A stretch of 64,000 nucleotides of DNA from positions 94,281-158,280 of the forward strand of contig CAKQWM010000005.1 in NCBI GenBank assembly GCA_934278995.1. The letters run 5' to 3'. Under the pieces are notes generated by a model that had not been told where the DNA came from, did not search any database, and saw only the letters and a program-made list of their open reading frames with translations. The DNA is from an uncultured Clostridia bacterium (GTDB lineage Bacteria; Bacillota; Clostridia; Christensenellales; Borkfalkiaceae). This document shows positions 49,083 through 58,089 of this stretch, one piece after another; positions within the stretch are counted from its first letter, which is position 1, and each line of letters begins with the position of its first letter. Position numbers and translations under genes: made by a program.

Positions 49083-50013
49083 TTTTTCAAAAGAAATTCT
49101 GAATTTGAAAAGCGCTGTGATTTTTTGTCACGCCCGACCGGACGGGGACACATTATCATGCGCTTTTGCTTTATACTACGCTTTCGAGCGAATGGGAAAA
49201 TCTTCGGAAATCGTATGTTCGACGGAGGTTTCGCAAGAACTCGCTGAATCTTTGCCGTTTTTACCGAAAAGAGTCGTTCCCGAAGGCTACGACGCTTACG
49301 TTTCGGTCGATACGCCGTCGCTTGAACAACTCGGCGAACTTGCAAACTGCTTTTTAAGAGGTCGTAAAACCTATTCTATCGACCATCACGTTTCCAATAC
49401 GAGATACGCTAAAAAATATTATATCGAAAATAAACCGTCCTGTACGCTCGTATTACTCGAAATAATCAAACGTTTTCCTATCGAAATAGATAAAACAATC
49501 GCAAGTTTTCTGACTTACGGGCTTATTACCGATACGCTGGGGCTGACGGTGCGCGGTCTCGACGCCGCGGTTTTCGATTCCGTTTCCGAACTTATCGGTT
49601 ACGGCGCCGATTACAGCGAGGTTTTCGATTCCTTTTACAGAAACGTTCCGAGAGAAAAAATGGAACTTCTTGCTCGCGCGTTAAGCGAAATCAAGTACTA
49701 TATCGACGGTAAAATCGCGGTTATATACGTATCCGAAAAACTTCTCGCAAAGTTCGGAAACAAGGAGAATTACACGGTCGGTCTCGTCGATTACCTGACG
49801 CGTATCCAAGGCGTTGACGTGGGCATAAGCATTTTGCAGACCAAGGACAAACTTTTCAGAATAAGTTTTCGGTCAAATTTTACAAACGTCAACGAGATAG
49901 CCGAAGTTTTCGGCGGCGGCGGTCATAAGTACGCAAGCGGAGCGGTTCTTTCGGGGTACTTTGAAGACGTTTTGGACAGACTTCTTTTTACCGTGGGTAA
50001 TTATTTATTATGA
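49069..50013 (+). CDS. DHH-family phosphoesterase (NrnA-like)
   Basis: A 314-residue enzyme of the DHH-DHHA1 family, likely nanoRNase or pAp phosphatase. CHARPDGDTLSCAFALYYAF, VSVDTPS and SIDHHVSN bind the two metal ions; GGGGHKYASGAVL near the end is the DHHA1 substrate-binding GGGH motif. It is in the usual place between rbfA and truB. ATG at 49069 used; a GTG lies nine bases earlier. Confidence 0.94.
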   Translation: MTINDFSKEILNLKSAVIFCHARPDGDTLSCAFALYYAFERMGKSSEIVCSTEVSQELAESLPFLPKRVVPEGYDAYVSVDTPSLEQLGELANCFLRGRKTYSIDHHVSNTRYAKKYYIENKPSCTLVLLEIIKRFPIEIDKTIASFLTYGLITDTLGLTVRGLDAAVFDSVSELIGYGADYSEVFDSFYRNVPREKMELLARALSEIKYYIDGKIAVIYVSEKLLAKFGNKENYTVGLVDYLTRIQGVDVGISILQTKDKLFRISFRSNFTNVNEIAEVFGGGGHKYASGAVLSGYFEDVLDRLLFTVGNYLL

Positions 50014-50864
50014 CAGGCTTTGTATGCGTCAATAAAAAACCCGGCGATACGTCGGCGTATTGCGTAAATAAAATAAAAAGAAAACTCGGCTTAAAATGCG
50101 GGCATATGGGTACGTTGGATCCGCTTGCCTCCGGCGTTTTACCCGTTGCCATAGGACAAGCCACGAGGCTTTTTAAGTACCTTCTCGACAAAGAAAAGGT
50201 TTATCTTGCCGATTTCGACTTCGCTTATTCCACGCCGTCTTTCGATTTGGAAACCAAACCAGATTTTTTTTCCGAACGCATCCCCGCAAAGGAAGAAATC
50301 GAAAGCGTTTTGCCCGATCTTATCGGTGAAGTTATGCAAATACCGCCGTGCTTTTCGGCAAAACTCGTTGACGGCAAGCGTAGTTATAAACTTGCGCGCA
50401 AGGGTATAACGAGCGAACTTCCGCCAAAAAAAGTTATTATTTATTCAATAGACGTAGAAGAAAAGTTATCGGATTCCTCATATCGTTTCAAAATAAAATG
50501 CGGGGGAGGAACTTATATACGTTCGATAGTACGGGATATATCGAACAAGTTAGGCTGTTACGGCGTTATGACGAAACTCGTTCGTTTAAAATCCGGCGCT
50601 TTCGACTTAGAAAATTCCTATACGATAGAAGAACTTATCTCGAAAGACGATTTTACGAAAGTTCTTATTAAGCCTGAAGACGTTCTCGATTTTCCCGTAA
50701 TAAATCTCGAACCTTTGTCCGCAAAAAGACTTCTGGACGGGTTAACCGACGTTTTTTCTTACGAAAACGGGACGTACAGAGTGTTTTCCGGCAACGGCTT
50801 TTTGGGCGTAGGCGAAGTTAATGACGGGATATTGAAAATGCAGGCGTACGTGCGGGATATGTAG
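50010..50864 (+). CDS. truB: tRNA pseudouridine-55 synthase
   Basis: A 284-residue enzyme that makes pseudouridine 55 in the tRNA T loop. VNKKPGDTSAYCVNKI and CGHMGTLDPLASGVLPVAIGQATR include the catalytic Asp of GTLDP; KCGGGTYIRSIVRDI is the second conserved block. Overlaps the DHH gene by four bases. Confidence 0.97.
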   Translation: MTGFVCVNKKPGDTSAYCVNKIKRKLGLKCGHMGTLDPLASGVLPVAIGQATRLFKYLLDKEKVYLADFDFAYSTPSFDLETKPDFFSERIPAKEEIESVLPDLIGEVMQIPPCFSAKLVDGKRSYKLARKGITSELPPKKVIIYSIDVEEKLSDSSYRFKIKCGGGTYIRSIVRDISNKLGCYGVMTKLVRLKSGAFDLENSYTIEELISKDDFTKVLIKPEDVLDFPVINLEPLSAKRLLDGLTDVFSYENGTYRVFSGNGFLGVGEVNDGILKMQAYVRDM

Positions 50865-50867
50865 ATT

Positions 50868-51755
50868 ATGGAATTATTGAACTTTTTTAATCGTTACGAG
50901 GGAGACAGAATAATTTGCCTCGGAAGGTTCGACGGTATTCACAAAGGACATCGCCTGGTAATCGAAAAAGGTCTTGAAATTAAAAACGATCTGAAAAAAG
51001 ACGTCAATCTTTCGGTTTTTTTATTCAGACAGACGACGGAAAGCGAAACGTCGAACAGAATCCTTACTTTCGGCGAAAACGTGTCGAGGCTTGAAAAGTT
51101 ATCCGTTGACGAAGTGATTTACGCTTACGAAACGCAGGATTTTTATAATACCGATAAAGACCTTTTTTTGTCGATACTGATGAGGAATTTTAACCCCGTT
51201 GCTATTGTCTGCGGGGAAGATTATACTTTCGGAAAAAATCGGGAAGGCACCGCTGAGTATCTTCAAAACTTTTGTTTAAATAACGGAATTGTTTGCCGTA
51301 TAGCGCCTATTCTTTACGCGCACGGCGAAAAAATTTCATCTACGCTCATAAAAAAATTGCTTTCAGAAGGAAACGTAAAAACGGCAAACGCGCTTATCGG
51401 AGGCAAATACTTCATTTCGGGTAAAGTGCTTCACGGTAGAGCCGTCGGAAGGACTATTGGTTTTCCTACTTTGAACGTTGAAATTCCTCCGCAAAAAGCG
51501 CCGCTTAAAACGGGTGTTTACGCCACGGAAACCATTATAGACGGAAAACGTTATAAATCGGTTACCAACTACGGTTCGGCGCCGACATTCGACGAAACGA
51601 AAGTGCTTTCCGAAACTTTCGTAACAGGTTTTAACGCAGATATATACGGAAAAGAGGTTATAGTCGAATTTATCGGATATTTGCGCGAAGACGTAAAATT
51701 CGACAGCGTGGAATCTCTTAAAAAACAACTCGACGAGGATGTAAAAAAATTATGA
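50868..51755 (+). CDS. ribF: Bifunctional riboflavin kinase / FAD synthetase
   Basis: A 295-residue enzyme producing FMN and FAD. The N-terminal nucleotidyltransferase part has LGRFDGIHKGHRLVIEKG and VCGEDYTFGKNREGT; the C-terminal riboflavin kinase part has GKVLHGRAVGRTIGFPTLNVE and a beta barrel. Three bases after truB; its end overlaps the nfo-like gene by four bases. Confidence 0.97.
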   Translation: MELLNFFNRYEGDRIICLGRFDGIHKGHRLVIEKGLEIKNDLKKDVNLSVFLFRQTTESETSNRILTFGENVSRLEKLSVDEVIYAYETQDFYNTDKDLFLSILMRNFNPVAIVCGEDYTFGKNREGTAEYLQNFCLNNGIVCRIAPILYAHGEKISSTLIKKLLSEGNVKTANALIGGKYFISGKVLHGRAVGRTIGFPTLNVEIPPQKAPLKTGVYATETIIDGKRYKSVTNYGSAPTFDETKVLSETFVTGFNADIYGKEVIVEFIGYLREDVKFDSVESLKKQLDEDVKKL

Positions 51756-52606
51756 TTAAATTCGGACCGAGCGGTCCCGGTAACAGATTTTACGAAGAAG
51801 GTTTTTCCGGCTCGCTTTTTATACCCGAGTGGTTAAAAAAACAAGGTCTTGACCTATTTGAATATTCGTTCGGCAGAGGACTTAATATTTCCGAAAAAAC
51901 CGCAATTGCGATGGGCGAAGCGTTTTCTGCGCACTCTATAGAATTAAGCCTGCACGCGCCGTATTATATAAATTTTGCCAACCCCGACGACGATATGGCG
52001 GAAAAGTCATACTCTTACGTTATAAATTCTGCCCTTTTTGCCAAAATAATGGGGGCAAAAAGAATAGTTTTTCACCCCGCAAGTCAAGGAAAAGACAAGC
52101 GGGAAGTCGCTTTATCAAGAACAAAAGAACGGTTGACTAAACTATCTGAAATACTTCGCTCGGAAAAATTAAACGATATTATTTATTGCCCGGAAACCAT
52201 GGGAAAAATCGTTCAGATAGGTAACGTGGAAGAAATAACCGAATTATGTAAAATAGACGATATTTTTCTTCCCGCCGTCGATTTCGGACACGTCAACGCA
52301 AGGGAACAAGGCAGTCTTAAAACAGCGGATGATTTTGAACGAAAGATAAGTTACATGATAAACGAACTCGGCTTTTCGAGAGTTAAAAATTTTCACGCGC
52401 ATTTTTCAAAGATTCAATATTCGATTAAAGGAGAGATAAGGCATCTTAACTTCGACGATACCGAATACGGACCTGAATTCGAGCCTTTTATCGACGCATG
52501 TCTGAAACTCAAAGTCGAACCGCACGTTATTTGCGAATCTTCGGGTAACCAGACGGACGATTCCTTAACGATGAAGAGTTATTATAAAGAAAAAAACGAA
52601 AATTAA
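51752..52606 (+). CDS. AP endonuclease family 2 / endonuclease IV-like TIM barrel
   Basis: A 284-residue TIM-barrel protein of the Nfo type. IELSLHAPYYINFANPD, RIVFHPASQGK, IYCPETMGK, PAVDFGHVNA and FHAHFSKIQYS supply the expected His/Glu/Asp metal ligands. Endonuclease IV cuts DNA at abasic sites with three zinc ions. Slight deviations from canonical Nfo leave open a relative of unknown substrate. It ends the long translation operon. Confidence 0.88.
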   Translation: MIKFGPSGPGNRFYEEGFSGSLFIPEWLKKQGLDLFEYSFGRGLNISEKTAIAMGEAFSAHSIELSLHAPYYINFANPDDDMAEKSYSYVINSALFAKIMGAKRIVFHPASQGKDKREVALSRTKERLTKLSEILRSEKLNDIIYCPETMGKIVQIGNVEEITELCKIDDIFLPAVDFGHVNAREQGSLKTADDFERKISYMINELGFSRVKNFHAHFSKIQYSIKGEIRHLNFDDTEYGPEFEPFIDACLKLKVEPHVICESSGNQTDDSLTMKSYYKEKNEN

Positions 52607-52666
52607 AGATTTTAACCGACCATACAGCAAAGTAATACAATAAAAATAATAAAAGAGAGGATTTAC

Positions 52667-54310
52667 ATGAAAACGAAAAAAATATTAGCCCTTCTGTTAT
52701 GTTTTGTAATGGCTTTTTCGGCTTTGTCGTTCACCGGTTGTTTGGGACCGAAGGACGTAATGGGCTTAAAAATCGACGAGGAATGTTACGTTAACAAAAC
52801 GCCGTCGATAGGTTACAGCGAAAAAACTTATAACGACACGGTAAAAAACATTGCGTCGCTTAAAACTCTCGTCGAAAAAGAGGAGGCTTCAGACTTAGCG
52901 TGTCAGATTCTTTCTCTGCTTGTTTCGACAGAACTTTATAAACTTATCGACGCGTTAAGTTTGGCGAACGTCTATTATTATTCCGATATGTCGGACGAAA
53001 AAAACCGAAACGGATACGAGGATCTTTACGCTAAGTATTCTACGATAATCAATGAATTTAAAAAACTGTATCCGTTGTTTGCCGAATCCAAATATAAAAC
53101 TATATTCTTCGGCGAGGACGCTACCGACGAAGAAATAAAAGAACTCGTTTCCAAAGCGGTCGTATCGGACGAACTCGTTGCGCTGAACGGAAAAGTTCTG
53201 GCGTTAACTACGCGTTATAACGATTTTACCGATGCTCAAATAGACGGTAAAGAATTTGACGAACTTTATACAGAACTTGTAAACGACCTTAACAAGACGG
53301 GAAAAATTTACGGATTCGATAATTATTTACAATATTCCTATGCTATGGAGTATTCAAGAGATTTTACTCCCGCAGATACTTTAAATTTCGTTAATTTACT
53401 TTCGGGCGACGTGTTAAATACGGTGGAACGTTCTTTGAATAATTGTAACGACGCCATAGACTCGCTCGGCGAAGACAAACTCGATAAACTCGACGGAATT
53501 TTGGATGCGCCGTTTACGTCGGATGCTTCAAAAACCATACTTGACGGCTTTTATCGCAGTTTAGGCGATGAAATTTACGATATTTATAAGCACGTTTTAA
53601 ATAACGGATATTATTTTATCGCTCAAAGCGAAACCGCTTATGCAGGCGCATTTACCAACTATTTCAACATGATCGGCGAACCGTTTATGTATTTTTCGTC
53701 GGCTTACGCTTCGGTAGGTACTTTCGTTCACGAATTCGGACATTATTGCAGATACTATCTTAAAGGTAACAACGACGAAGGTTCCTATGAACTCATGGAA
53801 ACCCATTCTCAAGGCGCCGAGTGGCTGTTTGCGTGTTACGTTTCCGACACTCTGTCCGATGTCGAAAAGAGTTATTTCGTTAACTCGAAATTCTTTGAAG
53901 ACAGTTATATGGTGCTTGTTTCCGCGTGCGTAGGCGCGGCGGAAGTCGATATATACTCGCTCGCCGATTTATCCGGCGCAGATTATTACGATATAGTAGG
54001 AAAGCGCAAAACACAACTGTTCGGAGCAACTTTCCCGGAGTTTTATTCCGCCTTCATTACCCCTGAAAAATATTTCAGACGCGTTGCTGTCAATTCACCG
54101 GGTTACTATATCAGTTATTCCGTATCGTTGATATCTTCCATACAACTTTTCGTTAAAGGCGCCGAATCTTACGAAACGGGCGTTGCGTCGTATCAAAGTA
54201 TTTTAAAAACAGACAAGGACTACGTCGGCGCGCTGAAAGAGGCGGAAATCGGCTCACCGTTTGAAAAAGCCACTATAAACGCAATTTGTTCCACTTTCTC
54301 AAACGTGTAA
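52667..54310 (+). CDS. Lipoprotein metallopeptidase, M3/oligoendopeptidase-like
   Basis: A 547-residue exported peptidase. Signal peptide with lipobox FTGC (Cys25). The zinc motif is FVHEFGHYCRYYL (HExxH at about residue 355), followed by the downstream Glu region YELMETHSQGAEWLF, as in the M3 clan. Most M3 oligopeptidases are cytoplasmic, so a lipid-anchored one would act on peptides outside the membrane. Own transcript with GAGAGG before the ATG and a strong terminator after. Confidence 0.88.
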   Translation: MKTKKILALLLCFVMAFSALSFTGCLGPKDVMGLKIDEECYVNKTPSIGYSEKTYNDTVKNIASLKTLVEKEEASDLACQILSLLVSTELYKLIDALSLANVYYYSDMSDEKNRNGYEDLYAKYSTIINEFKKLYPLFAESKYKTIFFGEDATDEEIKELVSKAVVSDELVALNGKVLALTTRYNDFTDAQIDGKEFDELYTELVNDLNKTGKIYGFDNYLQYSYAMEYSRDFTPADTLNFVNLLSGDVLNTVERSLNNCNDAIDSLGEDKLDKLDGILDAPFTSDASKTILDGFYRSLGDEIYDIYKHVLNNGYYFIAQSETAYAGAFTNYFNMIGEPFMYFSSAYASVGTFVHEFGHYCRYYLKGNNDEGSYELMETHSQGAEWLFACYVSDTLSDVEKSYFVNSKFFEDSYMVLVSACVGAAEVDIYSLADLSGADYYDIVGKRKTQLFGATFPEFYSAFITPEKYFRRVAVNSPGYYISYSVSLISSIQLFVKGAESYETGVASYQSILKTDKDYVGALKEAEIGSPFEKATINAICSTFSNV

Positions 54311-54335
54311 AAATCGCTGTTTATTCAAGTTAGAG

Positions 54336-54366
54336 AAAAAGAGGTTGCAATCCGCAACCTCTTTTT
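54336..54366 (+). terminator. Terminator of the metallopeptidase gene
   Basis: AAAAAGAGGTTGC, loop, GCAACCTCTTTTT. Confidence 0.92.
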
Positions 54367-54416
54367 CATATTTTCTCCTTTTAGTAAATAAAATATAGAA
54401 GCGCAGGAAGTCGGAC

Positions 54417-54677
54417 GTGAAACTTTGGGACGCTTCGGTCGGAAAAATCGTTAAAGTCGTCGCTTTTTATGACGAGCAACTTACCGAAAGGTTAAAAACT
54501 TACGGGATAATCGAGCAAGCGATATTGAAAATCGAAAAAAAGAACGGCGCGGGCATCATAGTGTCTTCGCGCGGGCGTTTGCTGGCTATGGACAGGTCTT
54601 ACGCTTGCATTGTCGGGGTGGAATATGAAAATCGCAATAACGGGCAACCCAAATTCAGGCAAAACAACCTTGTTTAA
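54417..54677 (+). CDS. feoA: FeoA-domain protein
   Basis: An 86-residue small SH3-like protein; start is GTG at 54417 with AGGAAG upstream. The pattern VGKIVKVVAFYDEQLTERLKTYGI and AMDRSYACIVGVEY corresponds to FeoA, the cytoplasmic accessory of the FeoB iron transporter. The last 17 codons overlap the feoB start by 53 bases; the FeoA fold probably ends near GVEYE, so the tail may be extra. Confidence 0.8.
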   Translation: MKLWDASVGKIVKVVAFYDEQLTERLKTYGIIEQAILKIEKKNGAGIIVSSRGRLLAMDRSYACIVGVEYENRNNGQPKFRQNNLV

Positions 54678-56418
54678 CGCATTGACCGGAAAAAACGAAA
54701 GAGTAGGAAATTACCACGGCGTTACGGTAGGCGTTACCTGTGGAAATTTTAGTTATAAGGGTAATAAGCATATAGTTTACGACCTGCCCGGTTTAAACTC
54801 TTTCGACGTTACAACCCTCGAAGAAGGCGTAAGCGTTGATTTTTTAACAAAAGGGGATTACGACCTTATCGTAAACGTTATAGAGGCGGTAAGAATCGAT
54901 TGCGCCGTAAATCTTCTTGAAGATCTCGTAAAACTCGGCAAGCCCGTGCTATGCGTCGTTAACATGACGGACGATCTCGTTAAAAAAGGCGGAAATATCG
55001 ATTTTGATATTCTTAAACAAGTCAATATAGATTTTATAAATTGTAATTTGTCAAAACGTTCGTCGGTAAAAAAACTCGTAAGCGATTTATTTTTGCCCCG
55101 TAAAGTTAAGGACGCGCGTTTATCTTACGTAATACGGGCGTTCACACCGCCCAAAACGGTTTTTACCGGACGCGACGACTTGCTCACAAACGCCTTATTT
55201 TGCGCCGTGATATTCGTTCTCGCGGGCTTTACGTCGTATTATCTCGCGTTCGGCAAATACGGTATCGGTAAAATTTTAAGCGATCTGATAATTTATTCGG
55301 TTGATTCGTTATCGGAAAAATTATACGTTTTACTTTTATCCCGCGGCGCCTCCGAATTTTTGTCACGGCTGATAAGGGACGGATTTTTCGGCGGTATAGG
55401 CAGTCTGTTGGGATTTCTTCCGCCCATAACGACGCTGAATTTCATTTTGATTTATCTGGAACAATCGGGAATAATTTCGAGGCTTTCATACGTTTTCGAT
55501 AAACCCTTATATGCGGTAGGACTTAACGGCAGAGCCTTATACGCGCTTATTTCGGGTTTCGGCTGTACAACGCTTGCCGTTCTCTCTTCGGGCGGCGCGG
55601 AAAACGTTAAAATAAAAAAGAGGCTTATCGGCGGATTGCCGTTTATAAGTTGTTCGGCAAAACTTCCCGTTTATTTTTATATTGCGATGAGAATTTTTAA
55701 AAATTTTTCCTTTTTAGCGGTTCTTTTCGTTTATATTTGCGGTATCGCTTTTTCTTTCTGTTCCTTTTATTTGTCGGCTAAATCCGATAAAAAAAGAGTA
55801 CCTTTAATGATAGAATTACCTACGCTCAGAATAAATTGTCTTAAAAACGTCGTAAAACCCTTGATAAATTCCGTTAAACAATTTATAATCAAACTGACAA
55901 CGACGGTAATGCTCGTTTCGGTGGGCGTATGCTTGCTCGCTTCGACGGGACCTGCGTTTTTATATCTTGACAAATCGCAAATGAGCGAAAGTTTTTTAGC
56001 GCTTTTCGGAAGAGCGATAACTTATCTCTTGCGACCTATAGGTATTTTTGATTATAAAATAGGTACGGCGGTTTTTACGGGCATATTCGCAAAAGAAGCC
56101 GTATTATCCACGATTACCGCTTTAGGCGCGGATTTATGCTTGTCTAAGCCAAGCGCGCTTGCTTTACTTATGCTTATAGCGTTTTATCCGCCTTGTCTTA
56201 CCGCCATCGGCGCGATTTGTAAAGAAACGGGCGCAATTAACGCGCTGTACGTTTTTGTATTTCAACTTGCGTTCGGGCTTTTGACCTCGTACGTTACGTA
56301 TATGCTCGTTAAAAATCCTTGGCTCGGTTTCGGGATATTCGCGCTTTCGATTATATCCTGCTTATTGTTTAAACTCAGACGAAAAAATGAAATCTTTTAC
56401 GGTAAAAGAAAAAACTAA
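54625..56418 (+). CDS. feoB: Ferrous iron transporter FeoB
   Basis: A 597-residue GTPase-coupled membrane transporter for Fe2+. G domain: GNPNSGKTTLFNAL (G1), GNYHGVTVGV (G2), DLPGLNSF (G3), VVNMTDD (G4). The membrane half has the Gate motifs SGFGCTTLAVLSSGG and FISCSAKLPVY. The canonical GCNVPAI is GCTTLAV here. Somewhat shorter than E. coli FeoB. Start at 54625 (MKIAITGNPN) is usual for the family. Its end overlaps the RluA-type gene. Confidence 0.95.
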   Translation: MKIAITGNPNSGKTTLFNALTGKNERVGNYHGVTVGVTCGNFSYKGNKHIVYDLPGLNSFDVTTLEEGVSVDFLTKGDYDLIVNVIEAVRIDCAVNLLEDLVKLGKPVLCVVNMTDDLVKKGGNIDFDILKQVNIDFINCNLSKRSSVKKLVSDLFLPRKVKDARLSYVIRAFTPPKTVFTGRDDLLTNALFCAVIFVLAGFTSYYLAFGKYGIGKILSDLIIYSVDSLSEKLYVLLLSRGASEFLSRLIRDGFFGGIGSLLGFLPPITTLNFILIYLEQSGIISRLSYVFDKPLYAVGLNGRALYALISGFGCTTLAVLSSGGAENVKIKKRLIGGLPFISCSAKLPVYFYIAMRIFKNFSFLAVLFVYICGIAFSFCSFYLSAKSDKKRVPLMIELPTLRINCLKNVVKPLINSVKQFIIKLTTTVMLVSVGVCLLASTGPAFLYLDKSQMSESFLALFGRAITYLLRPIGIFDYKIGTAVFTGIFAKEAVLSTITALGADLCLSKPSALALLMLIAFYPPCLTAIGAICKETGAINALYVFVFQLAFGLLTSYVTYMLVKNPWLGFGIFALSIISCLLFKLRRKNEIFYGKRKN

Positions 56419-57202
56419 ATTATCAAGGTACTTACTGAACGCTTATAACGGCGAACTTACTTATTCCATGCTGAATAAACTGCTCAGAAAAAAAGACGTT
56501 AAGGTTGACGGCAAAAGAGTAAATAAAGACGTTACGCTGTCGGGCGGCGAAGTAGTAACCGTTTATTACGACGGAGAGGCGAAAACTTTTGAATTCGACA
56601 CGGTTTATTCCGATGAAAACGTACTCGTCGCAATTAAACCCAAAAATATAACCTCCGAAAATTTTTATAAGTCGTTGAATAAAGACGGCAATCTTTTCTT
56701 TTGCCACAGACTCGACAGAAATACGGACGGACTGATGATTTTTGCCCGTAACGAAAAATCGTACGCAGATTTGATAAAAGGTTTTAAAAATCGCTCGTTT
56801 GAAAAGATTTATAAAGCAAAAGTATATGGCGTTCCGAAAAAAACCGAAGGCGTATTGTCCGACTATTTGTTTAAAGACAGTAAAAGTTCACGCGTTATCG
56901 TGTCGGATACTTACACTAAAGGCTCGCGCCCGATAGTTACGGAATATTCGCTTATATCGACAGACAAAGAAACGTCGGAACTTCTGGTAAAACTTGTTAC
57001 GGGGCGCACCCACCAGATAAGAGCGCACCTTGCGTTTTACGGGCATTTTGTGTTAGGCGACGGCAAATACGGCGTTAACGATATAAACAAACGCCTGAAA
57101 GTTAAAGATATGGCTTTGTCGGCAGTAAAATTGACACTGTATTTCGATAAAGGGGATTTTTTGTATTATCTTAACGGAAAATCCTTTTCCTGCGACGCTT
57201 AA
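56387..57202 (+). CDS. RluA-family pseudouridine synthase
   Basis: A 271-residue enzyme with an N-terminal S4 RNA-binding domain (MLNKLLRKKDVKVDGKRVNKD) and the RluA catalytic domain: CHRLDRNTDGLMIFA contains the catalytic Asp, and VTGRTHQIRAHLAFYGH is the second signature. The substrate is probably 23S rRNA (RluC/RluD-type), not certain. Overlaps feoB by 32 bases. Confidence 0.93.
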   Translation: MKSFTVKEKTKLSRYLLNAYNGELTYSMLNKLLRKKDVKVDGKRVNKDVTLSGGEVVTVYYDGEAKTFEFDTVYSDENVLVAIKPKNITSENFYKSLNKDGNLFFCHRLDRNTDGLMIFARNEKSYADLIKGFKNRSFEKIYKAKVYGVPKKTEGVLSDYLFKDSKSSRVIVSDTYTKGSRPIVTEYSLISTDKETSELLVKLVTGRTHQIRAHLAFYGHFVLGDGKYGVNDINKRLKVKDMALSAVKLTLYFDKGDFLYYLNGKSFSCDA

Positions 57203-57297
57203 AACAGGCTAAATCGTTAGTTCTCGTCTGTGATAAACGTCGTATAAGCGGTTTATTAAAAATTTTTTCGTTTTTTTGAAAAACAATAAAAAAACAG

Positions 57298-57326
57298 TTG
57301 CGTTTTATAGAAATATTTGTTATATT
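57298..57326 (+). promoter_or_regulatory. Promoter of the tRNA cluster
   Basis: TTGCGT (57298-57303), 17-base spacer, TATATT (57321-57326), 28 bases before tRNA-Val. Confidence 0.65.
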
Positions 57327-57354
57327 ATATGAGCATTCAAAAACATAGTCGTTT

Positions 57355-57430
57355 GGGAGCATAGCTCAGTTGGGAGAGCATCTGCCTTACAAGCAGGGGG
57401 TCACAGGTTCGAGCCCTGTTGTTCCCACCA
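57355..57430 (+). tRNA. tRNA-Val (anticodon TAC)
   Basis: A 76-nt tRNA with encoded CCA. Acceptor GGGAGCA/TGTTCCC, anticodon loop CTTACAA (TAC), T arm CAGGTTCGAGCCCTG. Confidence 0.97.
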
Positions 57431-57451
57431 GACAAACCATCTTATGGATAT

Positions 57452-57526
57452 GCGGGAATGGCTCAGTGGTAGAGCGTTGCCTTGCCAAGGCAAATGTCGC
57501 GAGTTCGAATCTCGTTTCCCGCTCCA
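57452..57526 (+). tRNA. tRNA-Gly (anticodon GCC)
   Basis: A 75-nt tRNA with encoded CCA. Acceptor GCGGGAA/TTCCCGC, anticodon loop TTGCCAA (GCC), T arm GAGTTCGAATCTC. Confidence 0.97.
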
Positions 57527-57552
57527 TTTTTTTTTACAATCTACAGATTGTC

Positions 57553-57627
57553 GGTACCATAGCCAAGCGGTAAGGCAAAGGTCTGCAAAACCTTTACGCC
57601 CCGGTTCAAATCCGGGTGGTACCTCCA
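57553..57627 (+). tRNA. tRNA-Cys (anticodon GCA)
   Basis: A 75-nt tRNA with encoded CCA. Acceptor GGTACCA/TGGTACC, anticodon loop CTGCAAA (GCA), discriminator T as expected for tRNA-Cys. Confidence 0.97.
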
Positions 57628-57628
57628 G

Positions 57629-57658
57629 AATCCTGCGTTTTCGCGCAGGATTTTTTCT
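57629..57658 (+). terminator. Terminator of the tRNA cluster
   Basis: AATCCTGCG, loop TTTTCG, CGCAGGATT, then T run. Confidence 0.9.
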
Positions 57659-57727
57659 TTTCTGAAAACAGGAGGTTCTTTTTTATCTTTTTTTGTGTCA
57701 AAAGTATAAACTAATATTGTCTTAACG

Positions 57728-58021
57728 TAGGGATTCCATTCGTCATTGCTAATTACCGAAAAGGCGCCTTTTCAACCCTTTTCCGTGACCGCTCGGTCGC
57801 AGTACGACTATGCGGCATCCCTTACGCTCACGAAAAATCATCTTTAAATGCGCTCTTTTCGGTGCGAAGCATTTTTGCGGCGAAGAAATCGCCTCTTTAG
57901 GTTAAAGTTTTTGCAAGGCAAACGACCGAAAGCGTACTGTACGTACGGTGATGGGAGTTTAACACAGCAAAAACCGATTTATTCCCGCAAAAATAATTAG
58001 CGATAATGATTGGAATCCCTA
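57728..58021. repeat. MITE-like element, copy 2 (294 bp)
   Basis: Inverted relative to copy 1 at 12419. The ends TAGGGATTCCATTCGTCATT and the reverse complement of the right end (TAGGGATTCCAATCATTATC) are imperfect terminal inverted repeats. It contains 77 bases (57784-57860) not found in copy 1, bounded by CTTTTC direct repeats. No open frame or transposase. Confidence 0.88.
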
Positions 58022-58031
58022 TCGATTAATG

Positions 58032-58060
58032 TTTACAAAGATATTCGGTTGTGATATAAT
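58032..58060 (+). promoter_or_regulatory. Promoter of the gal operon
   Basis: TTTACA (58032-58037), 17-base spacer, TATAAT (58055-58060), beginning 11 bases after the MITE-like element. Confidence 0.85.
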
Positions 58061-58089
58061 TTTAGCGAAAAGAAAATAGGAGGTTTTTT

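Noticed and set aside
57370..57665. Two plus-strand frames in the tRNA cluster
   Set aside because: They translate the three tRNAs and the following terminator.
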